NCBI GenBank assembly: GCA_019322435.1
Contig: JAHWIR010000005.1
Location: forward strand, 62,001-126,000
DNA from: Candidatus Woesearchaeota archaeon
GTDB taxonomy: Archaea; Nanobdellota; Nanobdellia; Woesearchaeales; WJKL01
Direction: 5' to 3'
DNA: 64,000 nucleotides
Shown here: positions 19,146 through 25,954 of the stretch, one piece after another
Layout of the letters: each line of letters starts with the position of its first letter
How positions within the stretch are numbered: the first letter of the stretch is position 1
Made by a program: the position numbers and the translations under genes
Notes under the pieces: generated by a model
Databases searched by the model: none
Seen by the model: the letters and a program-made list of their open reading frames with translations, nothing else
Told to the model about the DNA's origin: nothing

Positions 19146-19186
19146 AAATTTTTTCTCCCCTTAACTTTCGTGGGGAGAAAAAATTT
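19146..19186. repeat. Perfect 15-bp inverted repeat between divergent genes
   Basis: Left arm AAATTTTTTCTCCCC (19146-19160) and its exact complement (19172-19186), with an 11-nt loop. It lies between the surface operon (minus) and the membrane protein gene at 19266 (plus). Because no gene ends here, a simple terminator role is unlikely; an operator, or a block on antisense transcription, is possible. Confidence 0.75.
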
Positions 19187-19232
19187 AGTTTCCTTTGTAA
19201 ATCGCGCATTTTTTAATCTAAATAGGTAGAAA

Positions 19233-19242
19233 CTTTTATATA
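19233..19242 (+). promoter_or_regulatory. TATA box for the gene at 19266
   Basis: CTTTTATATA, centred about 28 nt before the ATG at 19266, with no Shine-Dalgarno motif between them. The transcript is probably leaderless. Confidence 0.65.
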
Positions 19243-19265
19243 CAAATGAGTTTATCATTACTTAA

Positions 19266-20099
19266 ATGGCATTAAGATTAGAACCTTATGTTAGAAAGCA
19301 GTTGGCTGCTGGTTATGATATTAAGACAATTAGGGATTTTCTTATAAGAAGCGGTTATGATGTAAGGGATATTAATAAAGCGATTGATGCTGTTTATAAG
19401 AAAAAGCCTAGAAAACCAATTCCATTAAAAGGTGTTCTTGTTGCTGTGCTGATTATTGTTGTCTTGATTGCAGGGATATTGTTCATCTTCAACATAATGG
19501 GGGAGGAAGAGGTTGTTGAGACAGTCACTTTTGCCTATGAAAGAGAAGTAGAGGAAGTAAAGCCTTTGGTTAAAGAAGAGATTCCAGGAGGGGCTGTTGT
19601 TGTTGTGGAAGAGATAACATGCCCTGACAGCTGCGATGACAAGGATGCATGCACTATAGATTACTGCGGAAAGGAAACAAGCTATGTATGTGTTAATCAA
19701 AGAGTAAGGCCTTGCTGCGGAAATGATATCTGCGAAGGCGGAGAAACAAGTGATAATTGCAGGGCTGACTGCAAAGAAGTTGAAGTGTATATTGCTCCTG
19801 CTGCTGCAGAATCACTGACTGATGTTGTGCTGGAAGCAAAGGAACTGGCAAAGGCAAGTCCAGGCAGTGCTGCCAGCTACTGTTCAAGGCAGACAAAGCA
19901 GAATGTAAAAGACAGCTGCTATAAAGCTGTTGCTGAGAGTGCAAAGCAAAGCGTGTATTGCGATGAGATTGTATCTGAGCTAAAAGCTGACAGCTGCTAT
20001 GTGACTGCTGCAACAGAATGGAATGATTTTAGTGTTTGCGCAAAAATAAATGACAAATATCTGCAATTAGCCTGCAATAATTTGGCTGAAGCTAGTTAA
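19266..20099 (+). CDS. Single-TM protein with Cys-bounded helical repeats
   Basis: A 277-residue membrane protein. The cytoplasmic N-terminus (about 1-50, VRKQLAAGYDIKTIRDFLIRSGYD) looks like a small helical domain. One TM helix (about 57-78) follows, then an exported part with an EGF-like/knottin-like Cys cluster (about 118-165, CPDSCDDKDACTIDYC) and a C-terminal set of helical repeats bounded by Cys (SYCSRQ, DSCYKAVAE, VYCDEI, DSCYVTAA, SVCAKI, LACNNLA). The same kind of repeat occurs in the lipoprotein at 31623-32192. The gene overlaps the convergent small gene by 8 nt. Its position divergent to the surface operon suggests a surface role; the function is unknown. Confidence 0.8.
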   Translation: MALRLEPYVRKQLAAGYDIKTIRDFLIRSGYDVRDINKAIDAVYKKKPRKPIPLKGVLVAVLIIVVLIAGILFIFNIMGEEEVVETVTFAYEREVEEVKPLVKEEIPGGAVVVVEEITCPDSCDDKDACTIDYCGKETSYVCVNQRVRPCCGNDICEGGETSDNCRADCKEVEVYIAPAAAESLTDVVLEAKELAKASPGSAASYCSRQTKQNVKDSCYKAVAESAKQSVYCDEIVSELKADSCYVTAATEWNDFSVCAKINDKYLQLACNNLAEAS

Positions 20100-20337
20100 T
20101 TAATTCAAGTTCTTTTGCTCTTTTTTTTGAAACTTCTTCTAGAGGTTCTATTCCCCTCTCTTCAAGAATTGTTTCTTGTTCTGGTGTGAGATCTTTTTCT
20201 ATATTATATCTCCAACGATAATCTCCAAGAGCTACTTTATATTTTCCTGGCTCTTCAGTTATAGAACAGCCTAATAAATCAGAAATCTCTTCTATTCTAT
20301 CTTCTGGTAAATGAAGTTTTGATAGATATTCCATCAT
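20092..20337 (-). CDS. Small hypothetical protein (81 aa)
   Basis: An 81-residue acidic soluble protein with no recognised domain. AGGTGATAA precedes the ATG at 20337, giving a good ribosome site. It is the third of three small genes in a row on the minus strand (with 20345-20530 and 20532-20765), spaced 1-7 nt apart, so it is probably expressed from the promoter near 20790. Its 3' end overlaps the convergent gene by 8 nt. Confidence 0.6.
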   Translation of the reverse strand: MMEYLSKLHLPEDRIEEISDLLGCSITEEPGKYKVALGDYRWRYNIEKDLTPEQETILEERGIEPLEEVSKKRAKELELIN

Positions 20338-20344
20338 TTATCAC

Positions 20345-20530
20345 CTATTGACATTTTATTTTATAATTTTTAAAATATTGATAAGATTCTTCGAGTATGT
20401 CTTCATATGTTGGAGCAATAAGTTTGGGTAAATCTGGCTTTTGATATCTGCATCGGGTTGCTCCTGATACTTTTGCAAGCCTGACATTTATTTTAGGTTT
20501 AGAGTCTTTACAGACAGTATCTATTGACAT
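20345..20530 (-). CDS. Small protein with NVRLAKV motif (61 aa)
   Basis: A 61-residue protein. The stretch INVRLAKVSGATR closely matches LNVRLAKVQGSRE at the start of the neighbouring 77-residue protein, and both continue with a similar acidic end (PTYEDILEE here, PTDDEVLQQ there). The shared motif supports both being real genes. It lies 1 nt after its upstream neighbour. The function is not known. Confidence 0.6.
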   Translation of the reverse strand: MSIDTVCKDSKPKINVRLAKVSGATRCRYQKPDLPKLIAPTYEDILEESYQYFKNYKIKCQ

Positions 20531-20531
20531 T

Positions 20532-20765
20532 TTATTTAATATATTTCAAATCTTGATTTCTATATGCTTCTGGAATTTCTTTGCCTGCTGCTTCCATTTC
20601 AGCTATTTTTCTTTGTTCAAACTTTATAGCATTTTCATTTACTTGCTGCAATACTTCATCATCTGTTGGAGTGAATAAAAATTCTCTTGCTAAGCCTAAT
20701 CTTTCTTCTAATTCTCTTCTTTCTCTTGATCCTTGTACTTTTGCAAGTCTAACATTTAGCGCCAT
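20532..20765 (-). CDS. Small protein with NVRLAKV motif (77 aa)
   Basis: A 77-residue, highly charged, helix-rich protein, the first of a three-gene cluster. Its N-terminus MALNVRLAKVQG is shared with the following 61-residue protein. A TATA-like TTTATAAAAA at 20786-20795 lies about 25 nt before the ATG, so the cluster is probably transcribed without a leader. It is unlike any family I recognise. Confidence 0.65.
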   Translation of the reverse strand: MALNVRLAKVQGSRERRELEERLGLAREFLFTPTDDEVLQQVNENAIKFEQRKIAEMEAAGKEIPEAYRNQDLKYIK

Positions 20766-20785
20766 AAAAGAAAGATAGAAGTTAG

Positions 20786-20795
20786 TTTATAAAAA
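20786..20795 (-). promoter_or_regulatory. TATA box of the small-protein cluster
   Basis: The A/T-rich element (TTTATAAAAA on the plus strand) is centred about 25 nt from the ATG at 20765. It sits in the 32-nt gap behind the MetRS stop codon. Confidence 0.55.
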
Positions 20796-20797
20796 GT

Positions 20798-22285
20798 TTA
20801 TTTAATTCTCTGAAACAAAATCTCTGGCTTGCCAATCTTATGGTTTTTCAAATCAAAATTCAAATCTTTCCAAGTCAGTTTCTTAAGTTTTAATTGTTTC
20901 TGCAGTTTTTCAGCTGCTTCTGGTATGATTGGCTGCAGTAATATAGATAGGTTTTTTACAATATTAACACAGGTTCCTAGAACTTCATGAGAGGTTTCCA
21001 GGTTTTTCCATGGCTCTTTTTGCTGGAAGTATTGGTTGCCTAGAGCTGAGACTGCCAGGATGCCTTCAATTACTTTTTTGAAGTCGTATTCTTCATAGGA
21101 TTTTTTTATATCATCGAATTTTGCAGTGATCTCAGTCACCATTGGAGTTGGATCAGAATCTTTTATCTCAGATTTGTAGTTTTTCTCTGTGAAAGACAGA
21201 ACTCTGTAGCAGAAGTTTGAGAAGTTTCCAACCAGTTCTGTGTTTATTCTTTCTCTTACCAAATCTTCTGAATATTCTCCGTCTCCGTCAATTGGCATTG
21301 AGTTCAGGATGTAGAACCTGTAAGGGTCAACTCCGAAGATCTTGATCTGATCAAAAGGTTCAATTACATTTCCTGTTGATTTGCTCATCTTGGCTCCGCC
21401 TTTTGCCAATACCCAGCCGTGTACAAACAGCTCTTTTGGCAGAGGAACTTTTCCTGATATCAGCATTGCAGGCCAGAAAGCTGCATGGAATCTTAGGATA
21501 TCTTTTCCAATGACATGGATGTCTGCTGGCCAGTGTTTTTTGAATTCATCTTCTTCACGTCCATAGCCAACTCCTGTTATATAATTAGACAGAGCATCGC
21601 ACCAGACATACATTATTTGTGATGGATCTCCTGGAACAGGAATTCCCCAAGGCAGTGATGTTTTTGGTCTTGAGAATGAAATGTCTTTTGCTTGTTTTAA
21701 CCAGGATAGAATTTCATTTTTTCTGATTTCAGGAACAACTTTGTATTTGTTCCTTTTGATGATATCTATGACTTGGTCTTTGTATTTTGAAAGTTTAAAA
21801 AAGTAATTTTCTTCTTCTATTGCTTCTATCTCTCTTGTTGGGTGTTCAGGGCATTTTTTATCAACCAGTTCTTTCTCTGTCTTGAATGCTTCGCAGCCAG
21901 TGCAGTACATTCCTTTGTATTTTTTCTTGTAGATGTCTCCTGCTTTAACTAAAGCTTCCCCTAGTTTTATTGCTCCTGGATAATGTGTTTTTTCATCTGT
22001 TGTTCGGATAAAATTATCATAATTTACATTAAGTAATTTGTATAAATCCTTGAATACTTTTACATTTGCATCCAGGAAATCAATTACATCTTTTCCCTGC
22101 TTTTTAGCTGTCTGCCAGTTTTTAGTTCCATGCTCATCTGTTCCTGTCTGAAACCAAACATCTTTTCCTAGAAGCTTGTAGAATCTAGCTAAAGCATCTG
22201 CCTGGATTATCTCTAATGCATGGCCCTGATGCGGAGGCCCGTTTGGATATGCAATAGCTGTTGTAATGTAAAATTTTTTTGGCAT
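20798..22285 (-). CDS. metG: Methionyl-tRNA synthetase, bacterial-like short form
   Basis: Charges tRNA-Met with methionine in the cytoplasm. The class I Rossmann fold shows the HIGH variant HQGH (19-22) after AYPNGPP and KMSKS (about 298-302). A single zinc knuckle is made of CTGC (about 128-131) and CPEH (about 147-150), followed by the helical anticodon-binding domain (about 345-495). The 495-residue length, single knuckle and motif context resemble short bacterial enzymes rather than the longer archaeal/eukaryotic type, and no C-terminal EMAP-like tRNA-binding domain is present. A TATA box at 22308-22315 lies 25 nt before the ATG, so the mRNA is probably leaderless. Possible transfer from bacteria. 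Confidence 0.97.
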   Translation of the reverse strand: MPKKFYITTAIAYPNGPPHQGHALEIIQADALARFYKLLGKDVWFQTGTDEHGTKNWQTAKKQGKDVIDFLDANVKVFKDLYKLLNVNYDNFIRTTDEKTHYPGAIKLGEALVKAGDIYKKKYKGMYCTGCEAFKTEKELVDKKCPEHPTREIEAIEEENYFFKLSKYKDQVIDIIKRNKYKVVPEIRKNEILSWLKQAKDISFSRPKTSLPWGIPVPGDPSQIMYVWCDALSNYITGVGYGREEDEFKKHWPADIHVIGKDILRFHAAFWPAMLISGKVPLPKELFVHGWVLAKGGAKMSKSTGNVIEPFDQIKIFGVDPYRFYILNSMPIDGDGEYSEDLVRERINTELVGNFSNFCYRVLSFTEKNYKSEIKDSDPTPMVTEITAKFDDIKKSYEEYDFKKVIEGILAVSALGNQYFQQKEPWKNLETSHEVLGTCVNIVKNLSILLQPIIPEAAEKLQKQLKLKKLTWKDLNFDLKNHKIGKPEILFQRIK

Positions 22286-22307
22286 AACGGATTGAGTTAA
22301 TTTTAAA

Positions 22308-22315
22308 TTTATAAA
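22308..22315 (-). promoter_or_regulatory. TATA box of metG
   Basis: TTTATAAA on the minus strand about 25 nt before the metG ATG, overlapping the end of the upstream 122-residue gene. No Shine-Dalgarno motif follows. Confidence 0.65.
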
Positions 22316-22677
22316 CCTTTGTTTTTTCTTTCTTTTAGAATTGTCTCAAGTAATGAAATCTTTTTTTCTATTACTTGTTTCATAGATCTTCCTTGCTTGT
22401 CTTTGGTACTATAAGTTAGATAGAATCCATTTTTCCAATTGAGATGTTCAATATATTTTTGGATTGTATTTGAAGGTGTGTCTTCCAATATTTCTCTTGG
22501 ATTATCACTATCTTCAATTGTAAATAAATAGAATAAGCATTCGCCTTCCTCTTCGCAGATATTACAAGGCAAATCATATTCCTCAAAACCTCTTTTCTCA
22601 GATTCTTCACTACAAGATTTAACATCTCCTGTCATGATCTTATTATAATTATCTTCTGCAGAATCTTCTAAAGACAT
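22309..22677 (-). CDS. Hypothetical protein (122 aa) with Cys pair
   Basis: A 122-residue acidic protein with no recognised domain. Cys residues CNICEEEGEC (about 38-47) may bind a metal. The rest is mixed, with a Lys-rich helical C-terminus. An A/T-rich box (22701-22708) about 25 nt upstream of the ATG suggests its own leaderless promoter. The coding assignment rests on length, start context and position; no homologue is recognised. Confidence 0.6.
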   Translation of the reverse strand: MSLEDSAEDNYNKIMTGDVKSCSEESEKRGFEEYDLPCNICEEEGECLFYLFTIEDSDNPREILEDTPSNTIQKYIEHLNWKNGFYLTYSTKDKQGRSMKQVIEKKISLLETILKERKNKGL

Positions 22678-22709
22678 AACAAATATAAAAGAAAGAGCAA
22701 TTTAAAAAG

Positions 22710-23111
22710 TTATTTCTTTGGCTTCTTCATCTTCTTGGTGATGCCAATCTTTTCCCCGCATTTGTTGCAGGTGAAGACATACGCTTTGACTCCTCTCCAA
22801 GATTTTAATTTGTACTCAGTAGTTGCTTCTCCTTCATCACCGCAATGAGGACATTTGTATTCAATCTCTACTTTTAGATTTGGATCCATCTCTGCTTTAT
22901 CTACTTCATATCCACATTCCTTGCATGTGTAGATTTTTGCTCTTGATTTTACTTTTCCTGTTTTTGGGTCAACTGGCTTTCCCATTTTTACTTTTTCGCA
23001 TTTTGGACACATTGGCTTCTTGACCCATGCAATGATAGTCCCTTTTCCATCATCTATTGTTCTGTTAGTAAAGTAAAAACATTCATCCATTGATTCTGGC
23101 ATTGTTACCAT
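22710..23111 (-). CDS. Double zinc-ribbon protein
   Basis: A 133-residue protein with two zinc ribbons. Four CxxC pairs are present: CPKC (about 35-38), CKEC (about 63-66), CPHC (about 88-91) and CNKC (about 114-117). The tail is Lys-rich (KKMKKPKK), consistent with nucleic acid binding. It lies 1 nt after the metallo-beta-lactamase gene, whose end contains the ribosome site GAGGTAA, so the two are co-translated. Archaeal proteins of this type are poorly characterised. Confidence 0.78.
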   Translation of the reverse strand: MVTMPESMDECFYFTNRTIDDGKGTIIAWVKKPMCPKCEKVKMGKPVDPKTGKVKSRAKIYTCKECGYEVDKAEMDPNLKVEIEYKCPHCGDEGEATTEYKLKSWRGVKAYVFTCNKCGEKIGITKKMKKPKK

Positions 23112-23112
23112 T

Positions 23113-23664
23113 TTAGTTTACCTCATACATATCTCCATGTCCTGGAACTATGAAATCTGCTTTTTCTTTAACTATTTTTCTGCTTTGTTCTAGTTTTTTC
23201 TTGTTAGATGCATAAGGATCATCTTCTGGTTCGTCTTCTTTCCAAAAAACATCTCCTGCAACAGCAACAATACCTTTTTCTGTTTTGACTAACAAAGTAA
23301 TGGCATCATAATTATGTCCTGGTGTTTTTATTATTTCAATATCCTCTGAAAATTTAGGATTCCAGTCATCAACTGTATCTTTTTCCCAGATTCCCCAGTA
23401 ATCCAATGCTTTTGCATTTGGAAACATTCCAATGTTTCTATAATGATCCATATGAGAATGGGTTATGCAGACATAGTTTATATCTTCTATTGATAATCCT
23501 TCTTTTTTCAATGCATTGATTAGAATTTGCCTGTCTTTTAATGTTCCCGGGTCAACAACCATGTTGATATCTTTGTCTTGAATCAAGGTTATTGTGCATT
23601 GGGTTTTTTCCTCTCCTGACTCTTCAGATGTATATCCTTGAACTAAGATTTTGACTTGTGCCAT
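23113..23664 (-). CDS. Metallo-beta-lactamase-fold hydrolase (MBLAC1-like)
   Basis: A 183-residue metal-dependent hydrolase of the metallo-beta-lactamase superfamily. The signature HxHxDH is seen as THSHMDH (about 87-93), with further metal ligands in TPGHNYD, VAVAGDVFW and the final VPGHGD. Its short length and motifs resemble MBLAC1-like proteins, but the substrate cannot be read from sequence. It is followed directly by the zinc-ribbon gene and preceded by strong hairpins (23700-23750) that separate it from the upstream gene. Confidence 0.88.
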   Translation of the reverse strand: MAQVKILVQGYTSEESGEEKTQCTITLIQDKDINMVVDPGTLKDRQILINALKKEGLSIEDINYVCITHSHMDHYRNIGMFPNAKALDYWGIWEKDTVDDWNPKFSEDIEIIKTPGHNYDAITLLVKTEKGIVAVAGDVFWKEDEPEDDPYASNKKKLEQSRKIVKEKADFIVPGHGDMYEVN

Positions 23665-23699
23665 AGTTAGAAAAATTAGATTGTTATTTATTAAGGTTA

Positions 23700-23750
23700 C
23701 GTTTTTGAAAATTAAAAACGAAGTTAAAAAAGCTTCGCGTTTTTTAACTT
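23700..23750 (-). terminator. Two adjacent hairpins behind the 279-aa gene
   Basis: CGTTTTT (23700-23706) pairs with AAAAACG (23714-23720), and AAGTTAAAAAA (23721-23731) pairs with TTTTTTAACTT (23740-23750). They lie just past the stop of the minus-strand gene at 23757, so a transcription end for that gene is likely. Confidence 0.5.
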
Positions 23751-23756
23751 GTGGTT

Positions 23757-24596
23757 TTATCGTACAGGAACTAATTTGTCTGATTTCTTTTTAGGTGATT
23801 TAAGCCTATACTGGTCATCTCCAACTTCTTCTAATTGTTGTTTCATGTTTTTTACAAAAGCATCTCTAGAAGGAAACTTGTTATAAGATAATAATAGCCC
23901 GTTATGCTTATAGAAAGTTTTTATTACATCTCCTATTGGAGATTCTTCATCTTGAGCTTGTGCTTTTGTGCTATATAGGTCTGCTGATAATATATAGATA
24001 AATCCAATTTTCTTGCTATCAAAATAAATACCAAGAGGTTTTAATCTGCGGAAAAATTTTTGAGGTCTTAAGCGCTGCTTGGTTTTATTACCAACAGATC
24101 CTCTCCACGAACCTAATGTAAGTTCAACAAGAGTAAGTAATCCGCTTGTACCAATATGATCTTCGGGGGAAGTTCCAGTACGAAACACAAAATCATAATC
24201 ATATACCCAATAATTTTCTGAATCCTTGTTTCCTTTTTCTACGACAAGTCTTCCAGCTCCATTATATCCAACACCATCCATACCGCCGCGAGTCATTATA
24301 GGAGGTCTCAAATCAATCCTCAATTCTGGATGTTCATTTGCTATATCTTCTATATCTAAGGTAACGTCAATTTCAGAAAAATGTTGTGCAAACTTCTCTT
24401 CTGTAAGAATGTCTTCTTCCTTGATTACCCCTTTAGATAGAAGTTCTGTTTTGCGTGTTCCCCAATCATAATCTTCTTGAAGTTTTTCCTCAAGCAACCC
24501 ATGAAATCTTTTTAATTCAGGTGTGATAACTATATCAATTCTTTCTGAACGAGGTGCTACAAACCTTTTTCTTGGATTATGAAATCTTCTTACCAT
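23757..24596 (-). CDS. Hypothetical protein (279 aa)
   Basis: A 279-residue protein, not recognised. Basic ends (MVRRFHNPRKR and SPKKKSDKLVPVR) flank a mixed core with a Gly-rich loop (GGMDGVGYNGAG) and a segment RTGTSPEDHIGTSGLLTLVELTLGSW. It has no signal peptide or TM helix, so it is cytoplasmic. A TATA-like element at 24617-24626 on the minus strand, 25 nt from the ATG, points to a leaderless transcript; hairpins follow its stop. Confidence 0.68.
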   Translation of the reverse strand: MVRRFHNPRKRFVAPRSERIDIVITPELKRFHGLLEEKLQEDYDWGTRKTELLSKGVIKEEDILTEEKFAQHFSEIDVTLDIEDIANEHPELRIDLRPPIMTRGGMDGVGYNGAGRLVVEKGNKDSENYWVYDYDFVFRTGTSPEDHIGTSGLLTLVELTLGSWRGSVGNKTKQRLRPQKFFRRLKPLGIYFDSKKIGFIYILSADLYSTKAQAQDEESPIGDVIKTFYKHNGLLLSYNKFPSRDAFVKNMKQQLEEVGDDQYRLKSPKKKSDKLVPVR

Positions 24597-24616
24597 TAAA
24601 ACATATATAGCATATA

Positions 24617-24626
24617 GATATAAAAA
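24617..24626 (-). promoter_or_regulatory. TATA box for the 279-aa gene
   Basis: TTTTTATATC on the minus strand, centred about 25 nt before the ATG at 24596. Confidence 0.55.
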
Positions 24627-24636
24627 GTTAATGGAA

Positions 24637-25428
24637 TTATAATCGTTTTACTTCAACAGAAATAGCTTTCTCATTCACCCTGATATATCTAGGGCATTCT
24701 GTATATGCTAGTTTGTTCTCTTTGCAGTAATCGATGATTCTTTGCTTTACTTCTTCATCATCGAATTTGATGATTACATTGATTCCGTCTTTGTCTTTAT
24801 GGATTATGCTGAATGACTGCAAGTCATCTAAGATCTGTGCTCTTGTTTTCTTGAAGTTTTCAAGTCTTGCTGGGAGCTCTTCGAATTTTTTAATTAAATC
24901 TTCATACATATGCTCATCAAAATAAGAGGCATCAAAGTTTTCATAGAATTCATCTTCATCTGTTGCAATGAATCCGCCGTATTCCAAATTCAATGGCTTC
25001 CATTTTCCAAAAGAGCCTATTAATAGGTTGCCTACTTTTGCTGCATCTGTTCCTATGGAGCCGGAAACATCGTTTACAACCAAGCAGCCTTTTTTAGAGG
25101 CAATCTTCATTATCTCATCCATGTTGTCCACTGCAAAATAGCCCTGCATTGAAGATGTCAATAGGATTGAATCTTTTTTTGCATGCTTTTTTAAGTCCTC
25201 TAAATCCAGTAATCCTTGCTTTGTCTTTATTTCTTTTATTTTTAAATCGAATTTTTTTGGATATTTCTTGTATGTAAGCCAGCCGCCTTGGTCTGGAATC
25301 AGAACTGTTGTTTTTTCTAATTGAGAAGCTAGATCCAAAGCTATCTGGATTGCTTTGTTTCCTCTTTCTGTCAACTGGATGTGTTTTTTTCCTGTTAACT
25401 TTTTTAGGTTCTCGAGTATTTCTTGCAT
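24637..25428 (-). CDS. Small PLP-dependent fold type I enzyme, aminotransferase-like
   Basis: A 263-residue protein with the core of fold type I PLP enzymes. The segment CLVVNDVSGSIGT (about 130) carries the Asp expected to contact the PLP pyridine nitrogen, and NLLIGSFGKWKPLNLEYGGF carries the candidate Schiff-base Lys (in SFGKWK). Usual family members have 350-420 residues; this one has a short C-terminal domain and may depend on a partner or have an unusual substrate. It is divergent to the methyltransferase gene, with start codons about 40 nt apart. The TATA box 25451-25458 lies 26 nt before its ATG. Confidence 0.78.
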   Translation of the reverse strand: MQEILENLKKLTGKKHIQLTERGNKAIQIALDLASQLEKTTVLIPDQGGWLTYKKYPKKFDLKIKEIKTKQGLLDLEDLKKHAKKDSILLTSSMQGYFAVDNMDEIMKIASKKGCLVVNDVSGSIGTDAAKVGNLLIGSFGKWKPLNLEYGGFIATDEDEFYENFDASYFDEHMYEDLIKKFEELPARLENFKKTRAQILDDLQSFSIIHKDKDGINVIIKFDDEEVKQRIIDYCKENKLAYTECPRYIRVNEKAISVEVKRL

Positions 25429-25450
25429 AACCGTAAAGAATATTAATGAA

Positions 25451-25458
25451 TATATAAA
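25451..25458 (-). promoter_or_regulatory. TATA box for the PLP enzyme
   Basis: TTTATATA on the minus strand, 26 nt from the ATG at 25428. It also sits just before the divergent methyltransferase ATG at 25469, so initiation in the two directions may be mutually exclusive. Confidence 0.6.
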
Positions 25459-25468
25459 CCTTATCCAT

Positions 25469-25954
25469 ATGACATATTATGACGAGATATCTGAAGGATA
25501 TGAAGAATTGCATAAAGAAGAGCAGATGAAGAAAGTCAAGTTAATAGCAGAGCATTTGAAGGTTAAGGCTTCAGATAAATTATTAGATGTTGGCTGCGGA
25601 ACAGGGTTGACAACTGAAAGCTGGCAGTGCAAAAGATATGGGATTGATCCTGCTCCTAAGTTATTGGAAAGGGCAAGAAAGAAAGATGAGATTGAATATA
25701 AACTGGCTCCTGCTGAGAAGATTCCTTATTCTGATGATTATTTTGACATTGTTATTTCAATTACAGCAATACAGAATTTTGAAGATATTGAAAAAGGATT
25801 GAAAGAGATAAAAAGAGTTGGAAAAGACAAATTTGTTTTGAGTTTTTTAAAGAAGAGTCCTAAAAGAGAGCTTATTGAAGATACTATTAATAGATTGTTT
25901 AAGGTAAACAAGATAATTGTTGAAGAAAAAGATGAGATTTATTTTTGTTCTTAA
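25469..25954 (+). CDS. Class I SAM-dependent methyltransferase
   Basis: A 161-residue methyltransferase. Motif I is LLDVGCGTGLTT (about 38-49), followed by an acidic SAM-ribose loop (GIDPAP), PYSDDYFDIVIS (motif post-I/II) and an ISITAIQNFEDIEKGLKEIKR helix. This is the methyltransferase-11/UbiE-like arrangement; the substrate is unknown. The frame is open from 25355, but the ATG at 25469 (MTYYDEISEGYEELH) fits the usual start of the family. It converges with a 435-residue unknown gene with a 4-nt overlap. Confidence 0.88.
   Translation: MTYYDEISEGYEELHKEEQMKKVKLIAEHLKVKASDKLLDVGCGTGLTTESWQCKRYGIDPAPKLLERARKKDEIEYKLAPAEKIPYSDDYFDIVISITAIQNFEDIEKGLKEIKRVGKDKFVLSFLKKSPKRELIEDTINRLFKVNKIIVEEKDEIYFCS

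Noticed and set aside
25355..25468. N-terminal extension of the methyltransferase
   Set aside because: The extra frame overlaps the divergent PLP-enzyme gene and its promoter; the ATG at 25469 matches the family start.
25115..25513. Minus-strand ORF of 132 codons crossing the divergent promoter
   Set aside because: Overlaps the PLP enzyme in another frame and spans the divergent promoter region; basic, low-complexity composition.
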